DNA of 64,000 nucleotides, from the NCBI GenBank assembly GCA_032433765.1, contig JAVIAB010000073.1, positions 57,136,565 to 57,200,564 of the forward strand, read 5' to 3'. The translations under genes and the position numbers were made by a program. Numbering within the stretch: the stretch's first letter is position 1; each line of letters begins with the position of its first letter. The notes under the pieces are model-generated. The model searched no databases and had not been told where the DNA came from. It worked only from the letters and a program-made list of their open reading frames with translations. Shown here one piece after another: positions 1-10,799 of the stretch. This DNA comes from Megaustenia siamemsis. Taxonomy: Eukaryota > Mollusca > Gastropoda > Stylommatophora > Ariophantidae.

Positions 1-330
1 TATAAAGTGCACACAAGGATGGGTTTCTTAGGAAACAGTACAGGTTTGTAAGGACTTGTATGTCCCAGGACTTTTCTTTTTATATGATTTGAACTGTTTT
101 ATAATTCCTTGTCATTGTTAATAAAGTATCAAGATATTTACTCATTTTAACTACCACTGAATCATGTCATCATTGAATTCAATATTGGCTTAATTAGCAG
201 TATCTGCAGATACCAGTATGCAGATGTATGCGAGGGAGATTCCCAGAAGGTGTCGTCTGACCGAAGTTTATATTGAAACCATGCCCTACAGAAAGGGCAT
301 GCTATAGTCCAAAATAGAACATTTATTAGA
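1..330. other. No recognisable gene or repeat
   Basis: AT-rich DNA downstream of the last visible exon, so probably intronic. No ORF, tandem repeat or transposon end was recognised. I looked for the missing C-terminal polycystin exons (TM9-11) on the minus strand here and saw none. Confidence 0.4.
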
Positions 331-344
331 GAGAGACATTATTA

Positions 345-603
345 AAAAGTAAAGTAAAGTACCCCCGTCACGCCAAGTGGCGTATAGGGAAATATGGTGT
401 TAGTGACCCTATATTTAACAGACCTTCAGCACATGATTTTTGGGGAAATGTGGTCAGTATTACGCCTATACTGTTTTACTTTCCCAGAAAAAAATCTGGT
501 ACCCATTTAAGGCTGGGTGAACCCGGAAGCCGTCGGTTGGGATCGAACCCTACCCCTTGTCCTTTGTAGTCCAGTTCACTAACCACTGAGCTATCGTGGC
601 TCC
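345..603 (-). mobile_element. tRNA-derived SINE, copy 1 (full length)
   Basis: Minus-strand SINE of about 260 bp. Its head carries a Pol III A-box (TAGCTCAGTGG, as CCACTGAGCTA on plus) and a B-box (GGTTCGATCCC class). It ends in a conserved 3' part with a small hairpin (CGCCA..TGGCG) and an A/T-rich CTTTACTT-type tail. It is flanked by a perfect 14-bp target-site duplication, GAGAGACATTATTA, at 331-344 and 604-617. Five further copies lie in this window. The tRNA head is a promoter relic, not a tRNA gene. Confidence 0.92.
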
Positions 604-690
604 GAGAGACATTATTAGCTAATAATAATAACTGCAAGTGAAGTAAATCTCCTTTGAGATGGTTTAAAATGTTCCAGCAGCACCTTATGG

Positions 691-1107
691 AGAATGTTCA
701 ACCTGTCAACACCCTGTAGAGAGGGTTCAACCTGTCAACACCCTGTAGAGAAGGTTCAACCTGTCAACACCCTGTAGAGAGGGTTCAACCTGTCAACACC
801 CTGTAGAGAAGGTTCAACCTGTCAACACCCTGTAGAGAAGGTTCAACCTGTAAACACCCTGTAGAGAAGGTTCAACCTGTCAACACCCTGTAGAGAGGGT
901 TCAACCTGTCAACACCTTGTAGAGAAGGTTCAACCTGTCAACACCCTGTAGAGAAGGTTCAACCTGTCAACACCCTGTAGAGAAGGTTCAACCTGTCAAC
1001 ACCCTGTAGAGAAGGTTCAACCTGTCAACACCCTGTAGAGAAAGGTTCAACCTGTCAACACCCTGTAGAGAAGGTTCAACCTGTCAACACCCTGTAGAGA
1101 GGGTTCT
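691..1107. repeat. 29-bp minisatellite, about 14 copies
   Basis: Tandem array with unit GGTTCAACCTGTCAACACCC plus TGTAGAGAA (29 bp). Copies are nearly identical. The main variant is AGAGGG versus AGAAGG at the unit junction, and one unit near 1040 has a single-base insertion. The high similarity implies recent expansion or homogenisation. No coding potential. Confidence 0.95.
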
Positions 1108-1210
1108 ACATGTCGAAAGCAATATACACGGGGTCAGGTGGATCCAGCCAGTGGCTTTAAAAAGTCACAGTCAAGAACCTGATACAGAAGACGCTATTAC
1201 TGTAGCTTTA

Positions 1211-1489
1211 CTTTTTCCATACAGAAGCTTTTTATCAACACAACGGAAGAGATTTCACAGACAAAATTTTTCATGATTTTAAGAATCAATCTACATATTT
1301 ATCTAACATATAATACATGAATGTTTCGATAATTGAACAAAGTATTAGATTTCACCAATATCAAGATGATACAAGAATATGGGTTCATGGAATTCACACT
1401 AATCAATTTGAGCGTGGCGCACTATGTGGCAAAAGAGTACGCTGCCGAAATCGGTATGGCACATTGTGCGGCGAAACGCACGGAAAGAG
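1211..1489. mobile_element. TTAA-type MITE (piggyBac-like), copy 1
   Basis: About 280 bp, homologous to 32157-32459. The right end is GGAAAGAG followed by TTAA (1490-1493). The left end is CTTTTTCCATAC preceded by TTTA, a one-base-changed TTAA. The ends are inverted relative to each other (CTCTTTCC.. and ..GGAAAGAG). The interior has GC-rich stretches (GCCGAAATCGG, GCGGCGAAACGCACGG) unlike the AT-rich surroundings. It encodes no transposase. TTAA flanks with C-start short TIRs are typical of piggyBac-type elements; the assignment is inference. Confidence 0.6.
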
Positions 1490-1499
1490 TTAAGTGAGA

Positions 1500-1985
1500 A
1501 CAAAACTGGGGCAAAAGATGGTCTCCCTGGAAATATTTTGAGTCAAAACACAAACTGGCTGACGAGATGAAGATCACATTAGTCTATGCAGTAGCGGTGT
1601 ATGATCAAAGAGAAGACATAGTATGGTTGTTCCTTTAAGATGGACAACTTAAACTTTTCCAACAGAGCCCATGAAATCAAGAAGGATATTACAATCAACT
1701 ACCTCAACTTTTTGAACCTAAGATCTAACAGCTTGTGTTAATTCTGTGGCATTAGATCAACATCACAATGCTAATGGTCATTAATGAGTTTTAAAAAATA
1801 AATAATCTACTTAACCTAAGATTACGAACAAGTTATAAAAATTATCACTTCAAAATACAATTTTTGGAATTTTACAGTTACCTATGAGCAAACACCACAC
1901 ATCCCCCTCACCCTTTCCTTATTTTCATTAATGGTGACCCCACGGTGTTTTATTTTTTTTTTTTATGTTGGATTTATTTTTATCA
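1500..1985. other. No recognisable feature
   Basis: AT-rich non-coding DNA between the MITE and an RTE fragment. Nothing supportable seen. Confidence 0.4.
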
Positions 1986-1992
1986 ATCGTGT

Positions 1993-2446
1993 AGTAAAAA
2001 TCATGCTGATGATACAGTCTTAATCACTAAGAGTGAAAATGGGTTACAAGAAATGTTGGACATTATAGTGAAGGAAAGCAAAAATAGAGGACTCAGCCTT
2101 AATAACAAAAAGATAGAAGTAATGGTAGCAACAAAAAAAAAGACATCACCACAATGCAAAATAAAGACAAGTGGAACAATATTAAAACAGGTAAATGAAT
2201 TTAAATATTTGGGAACAATGTTAACTTTAATGTAATGAGAAGGAAACAGCTGGAATATATTGTTACAACTGGGAAAACTGAGAGATGAAGAGATAGAGGG
2301 AGGCAATGAGAAAAGATAGCAGACAGCTTAAGAGAATGGTTTGGCAGATTTTCAGCAACAGAAATGATAAATAACTGTCGAGATTGAAAATTGTGGAGAG
2401 ACATGATCACCTATGCCAGCAGGCATGGTACTTAATGATGATGAGT
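1993..2446 (+). mobile_element. RTE-like LINE remnant with internal deletion
   Basis: The first part encodes a reverse-transcriptase segment, including the catalytic HADDTVLI block and the GLSLNNKK and FKYLGTM blocks. It then jumps directly to the C-terminal tail (QLEYIVTTGK type, then WRDMITY) and a 3' GATGATGA tail. The region between is deleted, and several stops break the frame. Same family as 2641-3080 and 47120-48150. Confidence 0.8.
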
Positions 2447-2640
2447 AAAAATTACTACGGTATCGTAAAAGACACAGTTTTTATTTCAAATTCCGCCAAT
2501 TTAAAAAAAATAATTATTTTTCCCTTTTTTCCCCATAACATTGGAAATCTCCTCGGACATCAGTGTTGATATCAAAGAAACCTTTTAACACGTAAGAGCC
2601 AGCAAACACCTAGAAGGAGCATGTATGGCCACTGTATAAA

Positions 2641-3080
2641 TCATCATCATCATCAAGTACCAGGCCTGCTGGCATAGGTGATCATGTCTCTCCACAACAG
2701 TTATTTATCATTTCTGTTGTTGACCTTCTGCCAAGCCATTCTCTTAAGCTGTCTGGTATCTTCTCCCTTTGCTTCCCTCTATCTCTTCGTCCCTCAATTT
2801 TCCCAGTTGTTACAATATATTCTAGCTGTTCTCTTCTCATTACATGGCAAAAAAATGATGATTGTTTCTTCCTAATATTGGAAATTAGCTCTCTTTTTGC
2901 TTTGACCTCTTCCAGAACGTTTTCATTATTCTTCTTAGCTGTCAGTGGTATTCTCAACATTTTTTTGTAAAACAACTTTTTTACAGCCTCCTGTGATTTT
3001 CTTATCTCTTGTCCTATTGTCCATGATTCACATCCATATGTTAAGACTGGCTCTACATAACATTTAAGAACTCTGTATGA
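2641..3080 (-). mobile_element. RTE-like LINE, 5'-truncated 3' end
   Basis: Minus-strand copy ending in an (ATG)n tail (plus-strand ATCATCATCATC at 2641-2655). It encodes the LINE C-terminus: VLTYGCESW, LRIPLTAKK, KKQSSFFCHVMRR and LEYIVTTGKIEGRRDRG. The frame is open through most of its length, so it is relatively young. A poly-G run (3105-3129) lies just upstream of its 5' truncation point. Confidence 0.85.
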
Positions 3081-3352
3081 ATAGACAGTGGAGGGGAAAG
3101 GGGTGGGGGGGAGAAAGGGGGGGGGGGGAAATGAGGTTGTGTTTGTGACTAAAAATGAACAGTAAAGCAGGATGTGATTTACTGCTTTGGATCTCCATGT
3201 CTCATCTTGGATAAATTCACTGCTGTGTAGCAAAAGTTCAAAGAAAATTCCAAAATCAAAATGTTACATTTAAGTGGTAATAATTTTTACTAGAGTATCA
3301 TATACAAGTGAGTCACATATAGGATTCATAATTATGGGTTAATCATACTCAC

Positions 3353-3562
3353 TGAAACATACATGCTGTAGATATAGCTGAAACAACTGCAAAAACATCC
3401 ACCATTAACCAAAAGTTCTTCAGCGCAGCCCATTTCTGTTTTGACAGTACAAAAATGACATACACCAAACTAGCAACAGTGAAGAGCACAAACATGACCT
3501 GACAGATGAGAACATATGTGCCAATGTAGCCAGTTGGACCATAAACTGTGAAAGGGTAGATG
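3353..3562 (-). CDS. Polycystin exon 17 (TM7-TM8)
   Basis: 210 nt. Acceptor TTGTTGCAG and donor TTTCA|GTGAGT. It starts by completing the split codon left by exon 16 (phase 2) and ends in phase 2. It encodes the end of the polycystin domain, then TM7 (YIGTYVLICQVMFVLFTVAS), a basic loop (LSKQKWAALKN) and TM8 (FWLMVDVFAVVSAISTACMF). The pattern of a TM, then K-rich KQK, then FW..(V/L)D matches the family closely. The next exon, for TM9-11, is not in the window, so this is an internal exon, not the terminal one. Confidence 0.9.
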
Positions 3563-3789
3563 CTGCAACAAACCAGAAATAACATCATATCAATTTTATT
3601 ACTAACACTAAACTTGTATTCAACATAGATTATACGCAAACATCTTGTGGGGTAATCTAGACATAATCATAAATTTTTTTTCTCAAAATAAATGTATAAC
3701 ACACAAGAAGTACAATAACATTTATAGATATGGTAGATAAACAACACTTTTGGTTGCATTTATTACTTTCTTACTATATGAGTCACTAC

Positions 3790-3878
3790 AAGAATGACAA
3801 AAGACAGTAACATTTATACAGGAAACAACATTGCAGATATAGAAAATACTTCAGGCGAACGAAAGATAGATAGATTAC
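3790..3878 (+). mobile_element. 3' stub of the I-type LINE found at 52 kb
   Basis: About 90 bp matching the last bases of the 52043-56092 LINE (AAAAGACAGTAA, GGAAACAACATTGC, GCGAACGAAAGATAGATAGA). It ends in the same GATA tail. Extreme 5' truncation is normal for target-primed reverse transcription. This second copy confirms where the element's 3' end is. Confidence 0.85.
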
Positions 3879-4127
3879 TTTCTTCTTGAATTAAATTTTT
3901 CACCTATTTATCAACTAAACAAGTATCCATTAAACTGAGTATTGGTTCAAACAATTTTGTTCAGTCCAAAAAAACAATTTCCTATTAATTACAGAGAAAT
4001 AGTACAGCATTGTAAGCAAACAAGAGTGGGCTGAGGAATACCCTTCACTGACCCAAAGAAAACTGCAGCAGAGAGACATAATCAGACAAGTTCAATAGCA
4101 GTCATCACTAACTAGATGATGATTTCA

Positions 4128-4410
4128 GGAAATTATGTTTCTTCTCCTTCTTCTTTCCTTCTTCATTTGCCTTTCAGTGTCAAGGGGAGATATAATTTGC
4201 GACCTTTTGTTCTTCTGTTTGCTTCTGCTGCTGTTATGTTTCCTAGTGTTTTTAATATTCCGTCAATCCATCTTTTTCATGGTTGGCTCTTGGGTCTGGT
4301 GTTCTTGCAACTTTTATTGAAGACTTGTGTTGTGTTTTGACCTTTCTGCCTTGTCACATGGCCAAACCATTTTATATGTTGTTTCTTTATATATTCTATG
4401 GAAATAGGAA
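4128..4410 (-). mobile_element. LINE C-terminal fragment, degraded
   Basis: On the minus strand this reads as a degraded non-LTR C-terminus (IKWFGHVTRQ-like, RWIDGIL). It ends in a GAAGAAGGAGAAG-type tail at 4139-4160 on plus. It is homologous to 7630-7900, so the same family was inserted twice within 4 kb. Frame broken. Confidence 0.65.
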
Positions 4411-4539
4411 AATATGTTTAAAGGTACAACTTAAAAGATATAAACTCTACTGTGCATGTAATCTAGATACCTATCAATGGGTATTACCCTAATGGATATC
4501 ACTATTGTTATGGGATTTTCCCTATTTATTGAGTGTATC

Positions 4540-5745
4540 AGAGTTTTCTTTTGGGCAGGAAAATAAAGACTGCATGCCATGTACAGTTAAAGCAGGCGGA
4601 GAGGTAAGAGAATAGGTTAGAAGATAGCAGTAATAATGGGAAGAGAAGATTCCAGAAGATAGCGGTAATAGGCCGAGTGTAGTCTAGAAGATAGCAGTGG
4701 TAGGTTGTGAGTAGTAAATGGGAGTGTGATGAGAAGAGCTCACAAGCCCACGTGGACAGGCATACACGAGCAGGTTGGGAAATACAAGGGACCCAAGTAG
4801 ACAGAGAATAAGTAGAATCATGGGTTTTTTCGAGAATGGGCTGGGAGTTGAGAAGAAAGTCGGGATTAGTTAGTCAGTCGATTTTGAGCTGGGCACCAGT
4901 GCAGACGGTGGTGTTATTATGTGTTAGTTGTGTTACCACCAATACTGTGGAACGGTATTGAGTTTTCTGAGGAAAGATAGAATAGGGACAATAGTTCAGT
5001 ATATTTGTTCAGAGGAATGATAGATTAAGGACTGTGATTAAATATGTTTTGTCAAGAGAATGGATAGAAATAGGGACAGTAGTTAAGAGTGTTTTGTTCA
5101 CACAACGGAATTAGAATCAGGATTGTGGCTAAGTATGTGTTGTCAAGAGTAAGGATAGAATAGGCGCTGTCTACGTTATGTGTTGCTGTAGAGACAATTA
5201 GAGTATGCACAAGTGATCAACCTCAGCATCGACTGAGGAAGATAAAGTGTCGTAGTACACTAGTAATTACCATTTAGTGTCAGGAGTTTTTCAGAGTCGA
5301 AAGGTTTTTACACGGTGTCGTAGTACACCAAGGTCAAATTACCACATTGACGAAGGGAGTGAGCCCTGGTCGCTTTAGCATCAAGCTTACGTGTTTGTGG
5401 AGAGGCAAATCTCTCTTGTATATGTTGTGTCGCAGAACACGAACAATAACATTGAAGGTCGGGAGTCTTTAGAATCAAAAGGCTCAAGCACGGTGTCCTA
5501 GCACACTGTTAGTTTACCAAGTTAGCGAAGGGACGTGAGCCCAAGTCGCTTAGTCATTGTCAAATATCATAGATGCAAGGGGATAAAGTCCGTCTTGCTC
5601 AAACATTGTGCATAGCAGCGTAGCTGAGTGGTGCGAGGTAGTTGAGTTAGCAGAAGATTGGAAGGAGTGACTGTGAATTCTGTATTGATTATAATAGTCA
5701 TAAAATGAGGAATGTGTTTATTCAAAGTGTTCTTTGATGTTCATA
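4540..5745. other. Unclassified GC-richer segment
   Basis: About 1.2 kb with a base composition and purine-rich texture unlike the flanking AT-rich intron. It has internal near-repeats: AGAAGATAGCAGT-type at 4620-4700; GTGTCGTAGTACACC-type at 5240-5510; GAAGGGAGTGAGCCC-type at 5350 and 5530. No ORF. It could be an LTR or untranslated part of an unrecognised element. Compare 42360-43235, which has a similar texture. Confidence 0.35.
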
Positions 5746-5757
5746 TAAGCTCTACAT

Positions 5758-6714
<957 letters not shown>

Positions 6715-6816
6715 CTCTACATGTAGTCGTCTGTTTCCTAGCGAATCGAGCTTTGAGATTTGTCACACAAGCAGAAGTATTCCACTATCATGATCCGGTT
6801 GGCCGATAATTAACCA

Positions 6817-7160
6817 AAGCGATGCCATTGGTGGGCATTGCTATCATGAGCACAGAAGTGCTGTCATTTACATCCAGTCAGTGTAATAATCAACAAGGCA
6901 ACACCTCTGGGGTGCATTGCTGTCATTAACACAGGAGTGCTGTCCTGTACATTCAAGGGGCATAATAGTCAGCAAGCGATGCCATGGCTGGGCATTGCTA
7001 TCATTAACACAGGAGTGCTGTCATTTACATCCAGTCAGTGTGATAATCAACAAGGCGACGCCACTGGGGTGCGTTGCTGTCATCAAAACAGGAGTGCTGT
7101 CCTTTACGTCCAAGGAGCATAATAGTCAACAAGGCGATGCCTGGGCATTGCGGCAGTAAA
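6817..7160. repeat. About 79-bp tandem repeat with dimeric (about 157-bp) structure
   Basis: Alternating half-units of about 79 bp, all containing GGGCATTGC or GGTGCATTGC, then TATCAT or TGTCAT, and AGGAGTGCTGTC. The form GCGATGCC..GGGCATTGCTATCAT recurs at about 6820 and 6976, and a shortened form occurs at 7133. One half-unit type carries CATTTACATCCAGTCAGTG, the other CTTTACGTCCAAGG or similar. This gives a two-unit higher-order repeat of just over two cycles. Confidence 0.85.
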
Positions 7161-7167
7161 CCAGGAA

Positions 7168-7314
7168 GTCACCATGAAGTGTTCAGCATGCCATGTGCAG
7201 TCACCATGAGGTGTTCAGCATGCCATGTGTAGTCACCATGAAGTGTTCAGCATGCCATGTGTAGTCACCATGAGCTGTTCAGCATGCCATGTGTAGTCAC
7301 CATGAGGTGTTTAG
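7168..7314. repeat. 32-bp minisatellite, about 4.6 copies
   Basis: Unit AGTCACCATGAAGTGTTCAG plus CATGCCATGTGT (32 bp) with few substitutions. It directly follows the 79-bp array but shares no sequence with it. Confidence 0.92.
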
Positions 7315-7629
7315 GTCAGTTTTTATTTCAACCCTAACAAGAACAAAAAACTGTGTTGACCTTATTGTGACTCAAACACACTTAATTCTCATTATGGTGT
7401 TATAAATCTTATCTTCATTACAAATGTACTGGCCCAAGTGCAATGGTTGTATATATATATACTTAAAACTTCCACTCATGCTGAACACTTGTTCTGCATT
7501 CAATAACCTCCCCATGTCTGAAGACAATAAACTCATCATTTGCAGTCACATCCTCCAGTAGACACTGCCTCCATCCAGTTTCCTCTACATCTCATATTCT
7601 ATGTATCTGCTCCAAACTTCTGTGTGATG

Positions 7630-7900
7630 CAGAAATTTCTTCTTTTTCTTTCCTTCTCCATTTGATTTTCAGCATCAAGGGAAAATATGGTTTGTGATCG
7701 TTATCTCTTCTGTTGGTCTCTCCTGCTGTAATGTTTCCTAATTTTAAATTCCATCAATCTATTGTTTTTCAATGGTTGGCTCTTGTATATATAGTGTCCT
7801 CAAGATTTTGTAGAGTTTGCTGAAGGCTTATCCTGTCTTATTTTGATATTTCTGTCTATCACAAGGCCAAAACATTTTATCTATTGCTTCTTTATATACT
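7630..7900 (-). mobile_element. LINE C-terminal fragment, degraded
   Basis: Second copy of the fragment at 4128-4410: TTCTTCTTTTTCTTTCCTTC end, CAGCATCAAGGGAAAATATGG and TGGTTGGCTCTTG are shared with only moderate divergence. On the minus strand it is the C-terminal end of a non-LTR ORF with many stops. Confidence 0.6.
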
Positions 7901-8134
7901 CAAAGGCAAGGATTATTATTCTCTCTCTTCCCCCTAAAACTCTGGGGATCATTGGACACTATTAACAGACTTTGTTAAGCCTCTCTCTATGTATCTCTAT
8001 CTTCACTCATTCTTTGGGACTCTGTGAAGTCATCTGTCCATTCTTTGATGTTATTTTTCTATTTCTTTCTCTGTCCACTCTTCTTCTCCCTCCTTTCACA
8101 GTTCCTTGCAGAATGGTCTTTTTTTTTAGTCTGT

Positions 8135-8297
8135 GATAGAGCTGCTTGCACAGAACAGAGACAAATGGCGAGATTTGATAAAATATCTTTAAAAGAATTG
8201 AAAACTGCTAGAACAAAAATTTAGATAAGAGAAGGAGTATCTTGGTCTACGCCCTGTGGGCCGGCTACGGCTCGAAAGGTCAATAGATAGATAGAAC
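8135..8297 (+). mobile_element. 5'-truncated LINE 3' end with GATA tail
   Basis: Matches the 3' end of the LINE at 58798-59990 and the stub at 28668-28805. Shared sequence includes ACAGAGACAAATGGCGAGAT, GAATTGAAAACTGCTAGAAC and GGCTACGGCTCGAAAGGTCA, ending AATAGATAGATAGA. The short tail of the LINE ORF is readable (LLAQN-type, then KYL.KN.KLLEQK). Confidence 0.85.
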
Positions 8298-8339
8298 ATA
8301 TGTTATATATAGGTTGTGTTGGTGTTGGGGATATATGTC

Positions 8340-8650
8340 ACAAATAATTTTCTAAGATTGAAGATCTGTTCTGTTGCACTTTGACCTGCATGAAAATCTA
8401 CCTGTCCTTTTGCAATGATCTTTTGTGATTGTGGTTTTAATCCAAAGGATTATTCTGAGCTTTTGTCTTAGTTCATTTCTGATATTATCTTTCAGTGAGC
8501 TTCCTGTCATTCCTCTGATACATTTTATTTCAGTTTTCATTATTTTTATGATTGCTCTTAAGTCTAGCATATGGACCTGTCATTGATAGCACAGTGTTGA
8601 AATGAAGATTGTGTTGTAGAGTGCCAATTTTTCCTCTATGATTATTTCTT
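8340..8650. other. Unclassified intronic sequence
   Basis: A 72-codon minus-strand open stretch (8352-8570) has no recognisable motif or splice context and is probably chance or an old LINE remnant. No better call possible. Confidence 0.3.
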
Positions 8651-8666
8651 GAGTGCAGAAACCTGA

Positions 8667-9292
8667 GCACTAAATAAGAAAACAGAATTAATTGAAACCC
8701 TTGAAATGTGGATTTAGAAGAATGGGTAGAATTGGGTGGACAATGAAGAAAATAAATAATGAAGTTTTTAAACAGCTGAAAATGAAGAAAGAACTATTTA
8801 TTCTTCTTCTTCTTCTGTAAATATGGCTCATTCAGTCTAGGATTCCAGACTCTCTTATGAAGGCTGTTGTCTGTTTCAGTGATTCATGTACATCATAACG
8901 TTTCTCTTCTAAGGAGGTGGGCATGGGCCACATTGACTTCCTCAGGTCTGTGTACTGGGGTCAATCCTGTAGGATGTGTTTTGTTGTCATATTATCTTAG
9001 GTACAGAGGCATAGACTGGTAGTTCTTATTTTGAGTTTGGTGAACATGTGGTTTCTCATTTTGTTATGGCCAGAGCATAGGTGAAGTCCAAATTGATCTC
9101 CCCTTGAAAAGAACTATTTAACATAACTCAAACAAGACATGGGACTATGTGGTCTAGAGATAAGATGTTGGACACCCAAATAAGAAGGTCCCGGCAAGCG
9201 AATAATAATGCAATAATGCAAGCGAATGTGAAATGGCAATTCAAGGTAGACAACCTTCAAGGTGGAGATAACACAAGATGATGATGATGATC
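8667..9292 (+). mobile_element. RTE-like LINE remnant, split by a later insertion
   Basis: Left part (8667-8800) encodes a broken NKKTELIETLEMWI / NGLK..KMKKEL segment. It resumes at 9107 with KKELFN, a remnant reading TRHGTMW, and a GATGATGATGAT tail near 9280. The split is caused by the 306-bp insert at 8801-9106, which duplicated AAAGAACTATTTA. Same family as 32840-33605. Confidence 0.7.
8801..9106 (-). mobile_element. 306-bp truncated retroelement inserted into the RTE copy
   Basis: Flanked by the target-site duplication AAAGAACTATTTA (8788-8800 and 9108-9120). In minus orientation it ends in (GAA)n, seen as TTCTTCTTCTTCTTC at 8801. The body reads in pieces like the C-terminal tail of a non-LTR ORF on the minus strand. 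This order of events shows it is younger than the RTE copy. Confidence 0.75.
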
Positions 9293-9579
9293 TATGCTTA
9301 TTCAGTGGTGCCTTTGAGGCCACTGCATCTATTTCTCCTTGTCATGAGCTCATGTATAACTGGGACAATAAATTCATATCACTTCCTAAAGTTATCTGGT
9401 CTTAATGGACACCAGCCACACAAGCCACAGTTATACATTTTATTAAAATAGTGGTGTTGACCGATGTCAGTGGTGCCAGACACGAAATATAAGTTTGGAG
9501 TTTCATTTTCAAAGTGGGAGACAAAATTGTTACCAAATAACACAAGCTCATAACACTGAAACTATCATAAGAATTGTAC

Positions 9580-9746
9580 CTGAAATATGGTGCCACCCCT
9601 CCAGTTTCAATGAACTCTGCCAGCAGTGTGATGTAAACAAATCGATTGACATCTGGACAGTAAATAGTCATCTCTAGAAATACAGCACGTGTCTGCTCGT
9701 CAATCCATAAATACTTTTTCATTTCCTGAATTATAGCTCTGACAAC
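9580..9746 (-). CDS. Polycystin exon 16 (end of polycystin domain)
   Basis: 167 nt, phase 0 in and phase 2 out. Acceptor TTTTCTAG, donor ATTTCAG|GTACAA. It encodes the most conserved part of the polycystin extracellular domain: WIDEQTRAVFLEMTIY, PDVNRFVYITLLAEF and FIETGGVAPYF. The family signature is W(I/L)DR.TRAVF.EF..YN.NVNLF..V.L..EFP..GG. Here several consensus positions differ (E for R after WID, C for N in YCPDVN). It joins exon 17 directly across an intron of about 6 kb. Confidence 0.95.
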
Positions 9747-9759
9747 CTAGAAAATGACA

Positions 9760-10530
9760 CATTAAAATAATCTTTCAAAATGAAGGTCTTGAATTAAATT
9801 TTTATTTTTAATTTTTTAAATCACATTCAATTAAACTAAATTTTAAAAATATTTGAAATAAAGATTATCTTTAATAATGACAAAATACCTCACATTGGAT
9901 TACAATTAAATGCTTTGACTCATTGAAGCAATATACTTGTATTTCTTTTTTTTGAGCATACTTTGAGATATCAAGCTTAATAAGTTAAAATAAAGCAGTG
10001 TCAGCCCAAGGTTGGTGATGTTACTACAATGCAGCTTTTCCAGGAATAATAGCATTACTTATTGAGCCTTTTCTGATCCTATTTAGGCATAACAACTCTA
10101 ATATTATTGTAAAATATTAAAATAATGTTATATGTTTAGTGCTGAAAAGTCAAGTGTAGGCATACTCTCTTTAGCATAATTGTATATGTTCAGTTAGACA
10201 TTAATTATTTTTCTTCCTTTTTAAAATATAAATGCTGTACTAGTTTAGTGTTTGAAAACTTAGAAGACATGGAAAATATTTCAGCTGTGACAAATCAGAT
10301 TGTTCTATACGTGAAAGTCTACAATGCCAAAGTGCTAATTATCCTGTTATATGCTAGTGAGATATAAAATATCTAGCAGACCAGAAAAATGAACCATTTG
10401 AAATGAGCTGTCTCTTTAAATTGTTCTGATTATAGTGTCAGGATAGGAGTACAGGTCACTGATGCTCTATCACAGGTGCTACGTGGATACCAAGAGATAA
10501 ACATTAAAACAGCAGCAACATATCAAGTTA
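9760..10530. other. Intron, no recognisable element
   Basis: Very AT-rich intron of about 790 nt between exons 15 and 16. Apart from A/T-homopolymer stretches nothing is supported. Confidence 0.5.
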
Positions 10531-10539
10531 TAAACTTAC

Positions 10540-10787
10540 TATCAAGTTGATGTCCAGATTTAATATGTAGCCTCCACCCCCATAAGTGTTGTATGTACCA
10601 GATATGGGAGGTCCCAAGATACTTTGAGCTGATCTATGATACCAGGCCCCAGCAGTAACATGGAGAGGGTCTGTCCGGGGGCAAGGAGTCTTTGACCACC
10701 CAAGGCAGTATTCTGTTGTCTCTTCTTGAAAGATGTTATACTCATCAATGCAGGGCTTAGTGCTTAAGACATTGTTCCTGCAGTCTT
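10540..10787 (-). CDS. Polycystin exon 15 (polycystin domain core)
   Basis: 248 nt. It completes a split GAA codon from exon 14 and ends in phase 0 at a consensus donor (TTGATA|GTAAGT). Acceptor TTTTTAG. It encodes the Cys-bearing extracellular core: a DC, PC, YC, PC series of four cysteines, W.K..., then WYHRSAQSILGPPISG and YGGGGYILNLDINL. The final motif (G.P.SG....Y.GGGY...L) is diagnostic of polycystins. The domain faces the extracellular or ciliary lumen side between TM6 and TM7. Confidence 0.96.
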
Positions 10788-10799
10788 CTAAAAATCATA

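Noticed and set aside
691..1107. CRISPR-like array
   Set aside because: Units of 29 bp abut directly without unique spacers; it is a minisatellite in animal DNA.
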